NCBI GenBank assembly: GCA_027494115.1
Contig: JAOSJL010000001.1
Location: forward strand, 2,597,937-2,661,936
From: Acidimicrobiia bacterium
GTDB taxonomy: Bacteria > Actinomycetota > Acidimicrobiia > IMCC26256 > JAOSJL01
Direction of reading: 5' to 3'
DNA length: 64,000 bases
Part shown: in pieces, positions 26,698 through 36,350 of the stretch
Layout of the letters: each line of letters begins with the position of its first letter
Numbering within the stretch: position 1 is the stretch's first letter
Translations under genes and position numbers: made by a program
Notes under the pieces: generated by a model
Database searches by the model: none
The model's input: the letters and a program-made list of their open reading frames with translations, nothing else
What the model was told of the DNA's origin: nothing

Positions 26698-28107
26698 CTA
26701 CAGAACGCGATGTGGCCGCGGGGCGATCGGGTCGAGAATCTCCTCGAGGCCGGCGGCTGCACTCATCACGCGCAGGTCGGAGAGGCGAGGCCCGGCGATC
26801 TGGATCGCCACGGGGAGCCGGTCACCGTCGTCCTCCACGAGACCCACGGGAACCACAGCTGCAGGGGAACGCGTCAGGTTGAACGGCATCGTCATCGTGG
26901 CGGCCCAGCCCGGCCCGTAGGGCGATTCCTCCCCCACCTTCGGGGGAACGGTGAGCGTCGCCGGGCACGCCAGCAGGTCGAACCGGTCGAAGACGTCGGC
27001 CAGGGCGAGCAACACGGCGTGGGCGCCGGCTTCGCCGTCGAGGAGCATGTCCATGTCGACGAACTCGGCCATTCCGGCGAGCAGCAACGACGCCTCGTCG
27101 AACCTCTCGCTCCAGGCCATGTCGCGCTGGTTGAAGTGGTGGCGCGTGCCGGGAGCCGATCGGGCGCCCCACGCTCCGAGCGGATCCTCATCGAGCACCT
27201 TGCCGACCGCCTCGACGCGCGCTCCGGCATCCTGGAGTGCGCCGATGCCCACCTCGCAGGCGGCGATCACCCGGGGGTCGACGTCGGCGACGCCCAGCGT
27301 ATGAGACCAGGCAACTCGCAAACCATCGACCGACCGGCGCTCGACAGCGTCGCTGAACGAGCCAGGCACCTCGACCGAGAGGATGTCCCTGTTCGACAGG
27401 CCCTTCACGACGTCGAGAGCGACGGCGATGTCTGCGAAGGAGCGAGCCATCGGCCCGCGGGTCGAAAACGGCCCCCACGCCGGCGCCCCGACATCGGCGT
27501 TCGGTACCACTCCGTGGGTCGCCTTGAACCCCGGGAGTCCGCACACCGCTGACGGGATCCGAATGGAGCCTCCACCATCAGAGCCGGTGGCCAGGGGCAC
27601 GAGGCCGGCCGCCACCGCAGCGCCCGAGCCGCCGCTGGAACCGCCCGGGGTTCGCGTCGTCGCCCACGGGTTGCGACTCGGGCCGAAGACACGGTTGTCG
27701 GTTTCGGCGCGGACTCCGTGCGGCGGCGTGTTGGTCTTGCCGACCACCACTGCGCCGGCCGATTTCAGGCGGGCCACCTCCACGGAGTCGACCGCCGAGG
27801 GAGGGTCGTCGGCGTAGGCCGGGTCGCCGTGGGTCGTGACGAAACCCTGCGCGTCTTCGAGATCCTTGACCCCGACCGGAACGCCCGCCAGTGGCCCCGG
27901 GTCCTCGCCTGCCCGGACACGGGCATCGACGGCCGCCGCTTCTTCCCGGGCCCGGTCCGGATCGAGCGCCACGAAGGCATTGAGGGCCGGGTTGCCGAGA
28001 GCGATGCGCTCCAGTGCCTCCTCGAGCACGTCGAGAACCGTCCGGTCCCCCTGCCGCACGGAGGAAGCGATCTCGGTCACCCCCGCTGGTCCCACACCCG
28101 TTCCCAT
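26698..28107 (-). CDS. Amidase-signature-family hydrolase
   Basis: About 469 residues from the ATG 28107, which has GGAGGGG four bases upstream; a longer frame to 28149 lacks such a site. It carries the amidase-signature core: the catalytic Lys in VPVGVKDLED, the Ser-rich loop PGGSSGGSGAAVAAGLVPLA with cis-Ser, and the nucleophile Ser in GSDGGGSIRIP. Such enzymes hydrolyse amides in free metabolites or act as GatA-like subunits. With no GatB or GatC nearby it is probably a stand-alone amidase. Substrate unknown. Confidence 0.85.
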   Translation of the reverse strand: MGTGVGPAGVTEIASSVRQGDRTVLDVLEEALERIALGNPALNAFVALDPDRAREEAAAVDARVRAGEDPGPLAGVPVGVKDLEDAQGFVTTHGDPAYADDPPSAVDSVEVARLKSAGAVVVGKTNTPPHGVRAETDNRVFGPSRNPWATTRTPGGSSGGSGAAVAAGLVPLATGSDGGGSIRIPSAVCGLPGFKATHGVVPNADVGAPAWGPFSTRGPMARSFADIAVALDVVKGLSNRDILSVEVPGSFSDAVERRSVDGLRVAWSHTLGVADVDPRVIAACEVGIGALQDAGARVEAVGKVLDEDPLGAWGARSAPGTRHHFNQRDMAWSERFDEASLLLAGMAEFVDMDMLLDGEAGAHAVLLALADVFDRFDLLACPATLTVPPKVGEESPYGPGWAATMTMPFNLTRSPAAVVPVGLVEDDGDRLPVAIQIAGPRLSDLRVMSAAAGLEEILDPIAPRPHRVL

Positions 28108-28254
28108 GCGCCCCTCCAGCCCCGTCGACGGTGCGACGCTAGTGGGCAACCGGGCATTCCGTCTCCCATCGGCAGCCCCGACGCGCGATCATGGGGGCCG
28201 TGACCAGTGTCGGCGCCCCCGGGGTGCCTCGCCAGTTCGAGGTAGGTGAACGTC

Positions 28255-28458
28255 GTGGCCCGAAAAGGAAGAGCACGACGCTTCCGCGAGGCGCGGGAGC
28301 TGAAAGAGGGTTTTGACGACGATCTCTTCCGGGAGAGCACCAAGTCGCTGGCCGACGTGGTCGAGGGTGGCGACGAGCCCGACGACGACGCCGACGATTG
28401 GGACGACGAAGAAGAAGAGGCGGTCCCCTGGGACCCCGACGTCAACCCCGAGGACTGA
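28255..28458 (+). CDS. Small acidic protein
   Basis: A 67-residue protein with a basic N-terminal third (ARKGRARRFREARELKEG) and a strongly acidic C-terminal half (EPDDDADDWDDEEEEAVPWD, ending NPED). The GTG at 28255 follows AGGTAGG; a GTG at 28246 would add three residues. It lies between the amidase (divergent) and aceE (convergent). There is no recognised family. The charge split suggests a nucleic-acid- or protein-binding tail rather than an enzyme. Confidence 0.5.
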   Translation: MARKGRARRFREARELKEGFDDDLFRESTKSLADVVEGGDEPDDDADDWDDEEEEAVPWDPDVNPED

Positions 28459-28469
28459 TTGATTCCCCC

Positions 28470-31156
28470 TCAGACTGTGAGCGGGTCCGGCGCCTCGGTG
28501 TCGATCTGGAAACGTCGGATCGCTTCCACGACCACGTCGCGACTGATCTCGCCCTGCTGCGCGAGCTGGTAGAGGACCGCCACCACCACGTGAGCTGCGT
28601 CGACCTCGAAGTAGCGCCGCAACGCCTGACGCGTGTCGGAGAGTCCGTAGCCGTCGGTACCGAGCGGCAGGAACGGTTGCGGAAGGAAGCGCGCGATCTG
28701 GTCGGGCACCGACTTCATGAAATCGGTCACGGCGACGACCGGGCCGTCGGCGTCACCGAGCGTCTCGAACACGTACGACGTGCGGGGAGGCTCATCAGGA
28801 TGCAGACGGTTCCATCTCTCCACACCCAGAGCTTCGTCGCGTAACGTCTTGTAGCTCGTCGCAGACCACACGTCGGCCGCCACGTCGAAGTCGGCAGCGA
28901 GGATCTCCTGGGCCTCGAGCGCCGCCAGCATCGCCGTGCCGCTCGCGAGCACTTGCGCGTGCCGTGACCCGTCGGACGCCGGTCGGTACCGGTACAGCCC
29001 GCGCAACACGCCATCACGTACTCCATCGGGCATCGGCGGCATCGTGTAGTTCTCGTTGTAGAGGGTGAGGTAGTAGAAGCAGTCCTCGAGGTCGTCGCCG
29101 AACATGCGGTCCATGCCCTCACTCACGATGACCGCCATTTCGTACGCGAACGCCGGGTCGTACGCGCGGCAGTTCGGCACCGTGGACGCCAGGACCTGGC
29201 TGTGTCCGTCGCAGTGCTGAAGACCTTCGCCCGTGAGCGTTGTTCGACCCGCGGTTGCACCCAGCAGGAACCCACGACCCCGTTGGTCGCCGAAACTCCA
29301 GATGAGGTCACCCACCCTCTGGAATCCGAACATCGAGTAGTAGATGAAGAACGGGATGATCGGCTCGCCCCACGTGGCGTAGCTCGTGGCCGCGGCCGTG
29401 AACGAGGCCATCGAGCCGGCCTCGGTGATGCCTTCCATCAGAACCCGGCCCTCGGGTGCCTCCCGGTACGACAGCAGCAGCCCGGAGTCGACAGGCTCAT
29501 AGAGCTGGCCCTGCGGTGAGTAGATCTTCACGTCGGCGAACAGCGCGTCGAGCCCGAACGTCCGTGCCTCGTCGGGAACGATCGTCACCACCCGACGTCC
29601 GATCTCGGGATCCTTGTAGAGCGCCTTCACGAGCCGGGCGAACGCCGTCGTCGTCGACGCCTGGATCTTCTCGCCCGTACCCGACAGCAGTTCGTCGAAG
29701 ACGTCGGGCTCGGGCAACACGACGGCTCGCGGCCGCACGACGCGCTCCGGGAGGAATCCGTCGAGTGCTCGACGACGTTCCTTCATGTACGCGATCTCCG
29801 GGGAGTCCTCCCCCGGGTGGTAGTAGGGAGGGAGGCTGTCGCCCTCGAGTTGCTCGTCAGGGATGTCGAGCTCCAGGCGGTCGCGGAACGCCTTGAGCTC
29901 GGCCTCGTTCATCGTCTTGAGCTGGTGTGTGGCGTTGCGTGCCTCGAAGTCCTCGCCGAGGGCCCAGCCCTTCACCGTCTTGGCGAGAATCACGGTGGGG
30001 GTTCCCTGGTGGTCCGATGCCACCTTGTAAGCGGAGTAGAGCTTGCGGTAGTCGTGCCCGCCTCGGGGGAGACGCCGAAGGTCATCGTCGCTCAGACCCT
30101 CGACCATCGCCCGCAGGCGCGGATCCGGACCGAAGAAGTTCTCCCGGATGTACGCGCCGGTCTCGACGACGTACTTCTGGAACTCACCGTCGAGCGTTTC
30201 GTTCATCTTCTTCACGAGAACACCGTCGACGTCGCGAGACAGCAGTTCGTCCCACGGGCTCCCCCACACGACCTTGAGCACGTTCCATCCGCAGCCGCGG
30301 AACACCGACTCGTACTCCTGGATCACCTTGCCGTTTCCACGTACGGGTCCGTCGAGGCGTTGCAGGTTGGCGTTGACGACGAAGACGAGATTGTCGAGGC
30401 CCTCACGCGCCGCGAGACCGAGCGCCGCGGTCGACTCCGGTTCGTCGAGCTCACCGTCGCCGACGAACGCCCACACCTTCGCATTGCTCGTGTCGGCGAG
30501 CTCGTGGTGAAGGAGATATCGGTTGAAACGCGCCTGGTACACCGCGTTGAGAGGGCTGAGGCCCATCGACACGGTGGGGAACTCCCAGAAATCCGGCATT
30601 CGCCGGGGATGTGGATAGCTGGGGAGACCCTGTCCCCCGACCTCGCGCCGGAAATGGTCGAGCTGCTCCTCACTCAGCCGTCCCTCGAGAAAGCGCGCGC
30701 GTAGATCCCGGGGGCGGCGTGACCCTGGAAAAAGATCTGGTCACCGTGGCCACCGTCGTTCTTGCCATGGAAGAAGTGGTTGAAGCCGACCTCGTAGAGC
30801 GAAGCGGCCGACGCGTAGGTCGACAGGTGACCGCCGAGTCCACTGAAGCGACGGTTGGCGCGCGCCACCATCACCGCTGCGTTCCAACGCACGAAGGTAC
30901 GGATCCGGTGTTCCATCTTCTCGTCGCCCGGGAACCACGGCTCCGACTCGGCGGGGATCGTGTTGATGTAGTCGGTCGACACCATCGGCGGAACCTGCAC
31001 GCCTTCATGGAGGGCACGCTCGAGCAGCCGCGAGATGAGGTAGCGGGCGCGGGACCGGCCCTTGATGTCGACGACCGCGTCGAGCGACTGGAGCCACTCC
31101 TTCGTCTCGTCGGGATCCGTGTCCGGTAGCTGGTGGACGGGCCCGTGATCGATCAC
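28470..31156 (-). CDS. aceE: Pyruvate dehydrogenase E1 component, homodimeric type (frame broken near 30695)
   Basis: About 896 residues after repair, the normal length for AceE. It decarboxylates pyruvate with thiamine diphosphate and passes the acetyl group to the lipoyl E2. Visible are the N-terminal segment ([29 protein letters not shown]), [23 protein letters not shown], the TPP-binding stretch [15 protein letters not shown] ... [15 protein letters not shown], and the transketolase-like central and C-terminal domains ([17 protein letters not shown]). The frame changes near 30690-30702; the other frame continues [20 protein letters not shown]. The ATG follows AAGGAGACGTGTG. E2 and E3 are not in the window. 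Confidence 0.92.
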
Positions 31157-31177
31157 ACGTCTCCTTGTCGCCTCACG

Positions 31178-31197
31178 CTCACCGGCCGTTCGGTGAG
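31178..31197. promoter_or_regulatory. Inverted repeat upstream of aceE
   Basis: CTCACCG-N6-CGGTGAG, a perfect 7-bp dyad, lies 22 bp before the aceE start and about 57 bp after the end of the hydrolase gene on the same strand. It could be an operator for aceE, or a weak terminator for the hydrolase; it lacks a T-run. Confidence 0.35.
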
Positions 31198-31253
31198 GTC
31201 CAGATCTCCCGCGCGCCGCGCTCTCAGACTACGACCTCCTGCACACCGAAAGG

Positions 31254-32158
31254 TCACACGGCCGGTCGATCGTCGAGAAACGCGCCGATCAATTCGGACA
31301 GTTCGATCGGCCGGTCGCCCTGCACGGAGTGGCCCGCACCGTCGACCACGACGACGCGGACGTGCGGACAGCGGCGCCCGAACTCCTCGACGTCCTCCTC
31401 GCTCACGACCCCCGACAGCGACCCCCGCACGAGCATCGTGGGCACGCCCAGGCACTCGACATCGGTCCACTGGGATTCGAAGCCGCTGTGTTCGCCGATC
31501 TCTCCGGCCCACGTCCGGTCGTAGCGCCACACCCAGGAGCCGTCGTCGCTCCGGCGAGCGTTGTGGAGGATCCCGCGTCGCAGCGACGACTCACTCCGGG
31601 TCGGGTTGAAGGCCATCGTCCGTTCCAGGATCTCGTCGAAGTCGGCGAAGACCTCAGGACCGGCGATGAAGGCTGCGATCGGCTCCGCCTTCTCCCGATC
31701 GGTGCCGGGTGTCACATCCACCATCATCAGGCGTCGGACCAGCTCGGGGGCTCGGACACTCAGTGCGAGTGCCGTCAACCCACCGAGCGACATCCCGACG
31801 ACGAGGCGAGCCTCGGGAGCGAGCGCCCGGACCGCCAACTCGAGATCGACAGCGCTCGTGGCGGCGAGTAGTCGTGGTCGTCACGCCAGTCGGAGCGACC
31901 GTGACCGGGAAGATCGAGAGCGACGAGTGGTCTGTCGAGCGCCAGCGCCACGGTGTCCCACGTGTGTGCGTTCTGGGCCCCGCCATGGACGAGGACTATC
32001 TCGGCAGGGGCGTCTCCCCAGACGATCGCACCGAGCCGTCGGTCCGGCTCGACCTCGAGGAACCGCCGCTCGACGACCGGCGTGGTCCATGTCAGCCCGG
32101 CTTCCGAAGCGTTGTCGGGGAGCAGCGCGAACTCGTCGGCGGGAGGCTCGGGCGACAC
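31254..32158 (-). CDS. Alpha/beta hydrolase (frame broken near 31865)
   Basis: About 300 residues after repair. The oxyanion-hole motif is EIVLVHGGAQNAHTWD, followed by LVALDLPGHGRSDW, the nucleophile elbow VVGMSLGGLTAL, and the catalytic His in VDGAGHSVQGDRP. This is the arrangement of soluble esterases, haloalkane dehalogenase relatives and C-C hydrolases. The frame changes near 31862-31870, between DYSP and the stretch AVDLELAVRALAPEARLVVG. The GTG start at 32158 lies inside the apparent end of the upstream lipoprotein gene. Substrate unknown. Confidence 0.8.
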
Positions 32159-32598
32159 CCGCTATCCGCCCCGGTGCCGCTCGACTCCGGCGCGGGTGGC
32201 GCCTCAGTCGGAGCGACGTCCGGCGTCGCGTCGGCGAGGCACTCTGCCGCCACGAAGTCGTTGAACCGGTTGAGCGCGTCGGTGATCTCCTGGTACGACC
32301 CGGCACTCTGGGGATCGAGCCCACTCCCCGTGAAGGCGGTGATGCCGTCGACAACGAGAGCCAGGTCCTCCCGGACCTCCTCGGGCGCCACCGCCTGGAT
32401 CCGCTCGTAGTAGTCGAGCGTCCGCTGGATACCCTCGGGCGAGCTCGTGTCGAAGTCGGCCTCACCCTGCGCCGCACCGAGCACGAGCTCACAGAAGTCG
32501 GCTTCATCGGCCTTGGTGTCGTTGCCACCGCTGCTGCACGCCGCAGCGAGAGTGGCTGCCACCACGACCGACGTGCACACGTTCAGGCACCGACGCAT
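32092..32598 (-). CDS. Hypothetical small lipoprotein
   Basis: About 168 residues from the ATG 32598 (MRRCLNVCTSVVVAATLAAAC), a lipoprotein signal. The helical body (ADFCELVLGAAQGEADF ... FNDFVAAECLAD) has two Cys residues that could pair. A Pro/Glu/Thr tail ends near GTGADSG. The last about 20 residues overlap the hydrolase start by 66 bp and look non-native; a one-base change in the G-run near 32173 would end the protein at a TAG there, so this overlap is probably another sequencing error. The function is unknown. Confidence 0.6.
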   Translation of the reverse strand: MRRCLNVCTSVVVAATLAAACSSGGNDTKADEADFCELVLGAAQGEADFDTSSPEGIQRTLDYYERIQAVAPEEVREDLALVVDGITAFTGSGLDPQSAGSYQEITDALNRFNDFVAAECLADATPDVAPTEAPPAPESSGTGADSGCRPSLPPTSSRCSPTTLRKPG

Positions 32599-32658
32599 CC
32601 GCGGATCGTACCGGCCCTGTCCGCCAACGAGGGAGACCTCGTGGGAGACTCGGCGGCG

Positions 32659-34088
32659 ATGCCATCGCCTCCTGTTTCCGCGCGGCACACAGCGCAACTC
32701 ACGACGCGCCAGCGCGGCGCGATGCGACTCGCGCGTATCGCCGGTTCGACATCGCGCCGCTTCCGTGCAGGCGGCGGCGGAGCACTACCGGGCCGTATTG
32801 CCGGGCGTCTCGCGCCCGATCTTCTCGAAGCTCTCGTGAGTCAGCTCGGCCACGGAGCCGTGTCGATCACTGGCACCAACGGGAAGACCACGACGTCTCA
32901 TCTCATGGCGGCGCTCGCCTCGGCCGGCGGCATCGATCCGGTCACGAACCGAACGGGCTCGAACCTCGAGCGGGGCGTCCTCGGTGCACTGATGGACGCT
33001 GCCGACCGGCGCGGTCGGGTGGTCAACGCCGCCGAGCGCCTCGGCGTCTTCGAGATCGACGAGGCCGCGTTGGTTCCCCTCTATCCCCGCGTGCGCCCTC
33101 GCGTGTCGCTCTTCTTGAACCTCTTCCGCGATCAGCTCGACCGTTACGCCGAAGTCGATGCCGTGTCGCGACGGTGGCGAACGATGCTCGACGGCGCCGA
33201 ATGGTCGCCGACGCGGATCCTCAATGCGGACGACCCCAGGTCGCACAACTCGCCGAACACGGCTCGGGCGACGTCGTCACGTTCGGTATCGACAGCCCTG
33301 AGGTGGCGCTCGACGCGGTCGAGCACGCCACCGACGCGAACTTCTGCACATGTGGAGGGCTCCTCTCCTATGAGCACGCCTACATGGGGCACGTGGGCGT
33401 GTGGCGGTGCGAGGAGTGTGGGCGAACGCGTGGAACACTTGATGTTCGCGCCACCGACGTCACCATCGGCGACGAGTCGACCACCTTCACACTGTTCGCC
33501 GGTGAAACGAGCTTCCCGGTCACCCTGCCCGTGACGGGCCTCTACACCGTCTACAACGCCCTCGCCGCCTACACCACCGCGGATGCCCTCGGGCTGGCCT
33601 TCGATGACCCGGGAGCAGAGTTGGCGGCCGTGGGGCCGGTGTTCGGCCGTCAGGAACGCATGATGGTCGACGGCCGCGAGATTCGGCTTCTGCTGGCAAA
33701 GAACCCGATCGGGCTGAACGAGGTCCTCCGGGCGCTACGCGCCGCCGACCAGCCTCCTCGGATCGTGATGTTCCTCAACGACGGCATCGCGGACGGTCGC
33801 GACATCTCCTGGGTGTACGACGCCGACCTCGAACAACTCGCAGGGAGAACCGAGCTCGTCATCGCATCGGGAACACGGGCCGACGAATTGGCGCTCCGAC
33901 TGGATCTCGCGGGCATGACACCGGACGAGACGCTGAGCGACACTCAGCGAGCTGTCGACGCCGGCCTGGCCGCCACACCACCCGGTGGGCGACTCGACCT
34001 GGTGCTCACCTACACGGCCATGCTCGAGGTCCGCGAGGCTCTGGCCCGCCGGACCACGACGGCCCAGTACTGGGAGACGACGCCGTGA
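32659..34088 (+). CDS. murT: Lipid II isoglutaminyl synthase, MurT subunit (frame broken in C-run 33234-33237)
   Basis: About 476 residues after repair. This Mur-ligase-like subunit activates the alpha-carboxyl of D-Glu in lipid II so that ammonia from GatD can amidate it. Visible are the P-loop TGTNGKTTTSHL, the family start LARIAGSTSRRFRAGGGGAL, LFLNLFRDQLDRYAEVD, a four-Cys zinc ribbon (FCTCGGLLSYEH ... WRCEECGRTRG) unique to MurT within the Mur ligases, and the C-terminal DUF1727 part (LLLAKNPIGLNEVLRAL). The frame changes at four C's (33234-33237); one added C gives NADDPQVAQLAEHG. An ATG at 32722 is a possible start. gatD overlaps its stop. Confidence 0.9.
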
Positions 34089-34915
34089 GCGGATCGACCG
34101 AGATCGACCTGAGCGCGTCTGCCGAGCCGACCGGACCGGGCTACGTACTTCGCATCGTCGTTCTGTACCCGGAACTCATGGACGTCTACGCGGACCGCGG
34201 GAATCTTCTCGCAGTGCGGGCGCGGTGCCGGACACTCGGCGTGGGAACCGACGTCACGATGCTCGACGTGGGTGACCCGATGCCCGACGATGCGGACCTC
34301 GTACTCATCGGAGGCGGTCAGGACCGCGAACAGCGGTACGTCGAACGTGATCTCCACGAACGCGGCTCGACGTTGCGTTCGTGGGTCGAGGCCGACGCCG
34401 CGATGCTGGCCGTATGTGGCGGTTTTCAACTCTTCGGCCACTCGTACCGCACGGCCGACGGAGACGAGCTGGCGGGCGTCGGCGTCTTCGATTGCACGAC
34501 CGTGGCTCCTCCCCCGGGTTCCGTGCGCTTCATCGGCGACGTGTGGGGCGACGCGCACCAGGAAACCGTCGGCGACGTCGTCGGGTTCGAGAATCACAGC
34601 GGACGCACGACGCTCGCCCCTTCGGCCGTACCGTTCGCGCGCGTGCGCCACGGCTACGGCAACAACGGTGAGGACGGCACCGAGGGAGCCGCGTACCGCG
34701 AAGCGATCGGCACCTACCTCCACGGTCCCCTGCTGCCGAAGAACCCGGACCTGCGGGACCGTCTGATCCTGGCAGGGCTACGACACCGCTACGGACGCGA
34801 CGTCACCCTCGACTTGCCCCCGGACCCGATGGCCGAGCGCGCCCACGCGAGTGCCGTCGCGGTCGCAAGGAAACGCGGGGCGAAGAAACGGGGCCGCAAG
34901 TCCCGCAGGCGCTGA
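34085..34915 (+). CDS. gatD: Lipid II isoglutaminyl synthase, glutamine amidotransferase subunit GatD
   Basis: A 276-residue class I glutamine amidotransferase of the CobB/CobQ type. Catalytic Cys111 is in AVCGGFQLFGHSY and His213 in YLHGPLLPKNPDL; DLVLIGGGQDREQ is the family hallmark. It releases ammonia from glutamine and hands it to MurT. The GTG start overlaps the murT stop by two bases, as usual for this pair. The C-terminal 15 residues are strongly basic (KRGAKKRGRKSRRR), perhaps for contact with membrane lipid or RNA. Confidence 0.92.
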   Translation: MSGSTEIDLSASAEPTGPGYVLRIVVLYPELMDVYADRGNLLAVRARCRTLGVGTDVTMLDVGDPMPDDADLVLIGGGQDREQRYVERDLHERGSTLRSWVEADAAMLAVCGGFQLFGHSYRTADGDELAGVGVFDCTTVAPPPGSVRFIGDVWGDAHQETVGDVVGFENHSGRTTLAPSAVPFARVRHGYGNNGEDGTEGAAYREAIGTYLHGPLLPKNPDLRDRLILAGLRHRYGRDVTLDLPPDPMAERAHASAVAVARKRGAKKRGRKSRRR

Positions 34916-35211
34916 GTGATGCAGTGTCCCGGTGGACCTCATGGGACGGCTGTCAGACCCATCGATCGAGTCGACCGGGGTACACGCCGCGGCGCAGGCT
35001 CCCGCAACCACCGCACGGCCCGAACCACATCGGCCCCATACGCAACTTGAGCATCCCCCGGTTTGGCGGACACCTGAATCCTTGCGGCCGCAAGGGACCT
35101 CGAGCCCTCATGGGGCCGAACCACCGGCGAGCGGTAGCGGAAGTTCGGCCTGGCGGAGTAACGCGGGAAGGGTTAGCGTCCCGACGCGATTTGCGACTCC
35201 GGAGGTACGCC
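34916..35211. other. 296-bp intergenic region, nothing clear
   Basis: The region lies between gatD and the beta-helix protein. No gene with convincing coding character, no strong hairpin with a T-run and no RNA family is recognised. The last 11 bp carry the GGAGG ribosome-binding site of the next gene. Confidence 0.4.
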
Positions 35212-36147
35212 ATGAATGCATCCGACTCTCCTGTGGCCCGCCGACTGATGGTGTTGTCGTGTGCGACCCTGCTGGTTGCTGCCCTCCTGGCAGGGACCGC
35301 CGGTGCCGCTCAATTCAATGTCACGAACACGAACGACTCTGGCGCCGGCTCCTTGCGCCAGGCAATCGCCGACGCCACCGCCAACCCGGGCGACGACGAC
35401 GTGGTGATCCAGCCCGGTCTCGGCACGATCACGCTGCAGAGTGAGATCCTGTGGTTTTCGAGCGGAAGCCTGGCGATCATCGGCAACGGCGCCACCATCA
35501 ACGCGGGTGGCGCAGCTCGCGCCCTGGTCAGCGACGGGGGCGGAGATCTCTCGGTTGACGGCATCACCATCACGGGAGTCGGCGGCAGCATCGACGACAA
35601 CGCCGCGCCGATCGTGACAGAGGGGAACGGCGTAAGTGTCAGCAACTGCACGATCACGGGCAACATTGTCAATTCGGGCGACGGCGATGCGGCAGGCGCT
35701 GTCCTTTCCGAAGGCGGACCGGTGGCGATTCAAGGCTGTGACATCACGGCCAACACCGCCACGACGACCAGCGGCGACGCCGCCGGGGGTGTCCTGTCCG
35801 AGGGTGGGGACGTGGTGGTTGGTGGTAGCTCGATCATCTGCAACAGCGCGTCGAGTGATTCTGATTCCGCCGGCGGACTCTTGAGCGAGGGTGGCGCGGT
35901 TTCCATCACCGACTCGACGATCCAGGGCAACACCGCCACCGGTGCAACGTCGGAGAACCAGGTCTTCTCCAATGGTCCCGACCCGGTCATCACAAACACC
36001 GTCATCAGCGACGACGACAGCATCTGTGCCACATCCCCCACCACTCCGACAACCCCGACGACGCCGAAATCGCCCCCGGGAACGTCTCCGACGGACGCGG
36101 CACCGGCTGCTCAGCCGGTCGCGACGACACCGTCCTTCACCGGCTGA
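35212..36147 (+). CDS. Secreted beta-helix-type repeat protein ending in SFTG
   Basis: A 311-residue secreted protein. The ATG follows a strong GGAGG. A signal peptide (LMVLSCATLLVAALLAGTAG) is followed by FNVTNTNDSGAGSLRQAI, the start typical of right-handed beta-helix proteins with CSLREAI-like N-caps. About eight short beta-helix turns follow (for example SNCTITGNIVNSGDGDAAGA and QGCDITANTATTTSGDAAGG), three of them with LSEGG. A Thr/Pro stalk (TTPTTPTTPKSPPGTSPT) leads to a C-terminus that stops right after TTPSFTG, resembling a sortase motif without the membrane helix and basic tail. The function is unknown; perhaps adhesion or polysaccharide binding. Confidence 0.75.
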   Translation: MNASDSPVARRLMVLSCATLLVAALLAGTAGAAQFNVTNTNDSGAGSLRQAIADATANPGDDDVVIQPGLGTITLQSEILWFSSGSLAIIGNGATINAGGAARALVSDGGGDLSVDGITITGVGGSIDDNAAPIVTEGNGVSVSNCTITGNIVNSGDGDAAGAVLSEGGPVAIQGCDITANTATTTSGDAAGGVLSEGGDVVVGGSSIICNSASSDSDSAGGLLSEGGAVSITDSTIQGNTATGATSENQVFSNGPDPVITNTVISDDDSICATSPTTPTTPTTPKSPPGTSPTDAAPAAQPVATTPSFTG

Positions 36148-36215
36148 CGCGCGCTGCCCGAGGTGCTCTGCGACACTCGCACCACGATGCTGAAGCGCGC
36201 TCGGAGGTTTCTCGG

Positions 36216-36287
36216 TGGGCGATGGAGGACTTGAACCTCCGGCCTCTTCCGTGTCAAGGAAGCGCTCTCCCCCTGAGCTAATCGCCC
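36216..36287 (-). tRNA. tRNA-Val (anticodon GAC)
   Basis: On the minus strand: acceptor GGGCGAT/ATCGCCC, D arm, anticodon stem CTTCC/GGAAG with loop TTGACAC (anticodon GAC, reading GUC/GUU) and T arm GGAGG-TTCAAGT-CCTCC. CCA is not encoded: the bases after the discriminator are CCG. It shares its acceptor and much of its D arm with the tRNA-Val at 23454-23528. Confidence 0.95.
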
Positions 36288-36350
36288 GAGCGCATGATCG
36301 TACCGCGGGCTCCGAGCAATGCCGTCACCGTGTCCCGGGCCGGACGGGCT

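Noticed and set aside
32092..32158. Genuine 66-bp overlap between a lipoprotein and a hydrolase gene
   Set aside because: The overlapping tail of the lipoprotein is out of character and a one-base error in a G-run near 32173 would end it earlier; most likely an artefact.
23454..36287. Genomic island flanked by two tRNA-Val genes acting as attachment sites
   Set aside because: Both tRNAs are complete and have different anticodons, and the interval holds housekeeping genes such as aceE and murT-gatD; only the local integrase remnant is supported.
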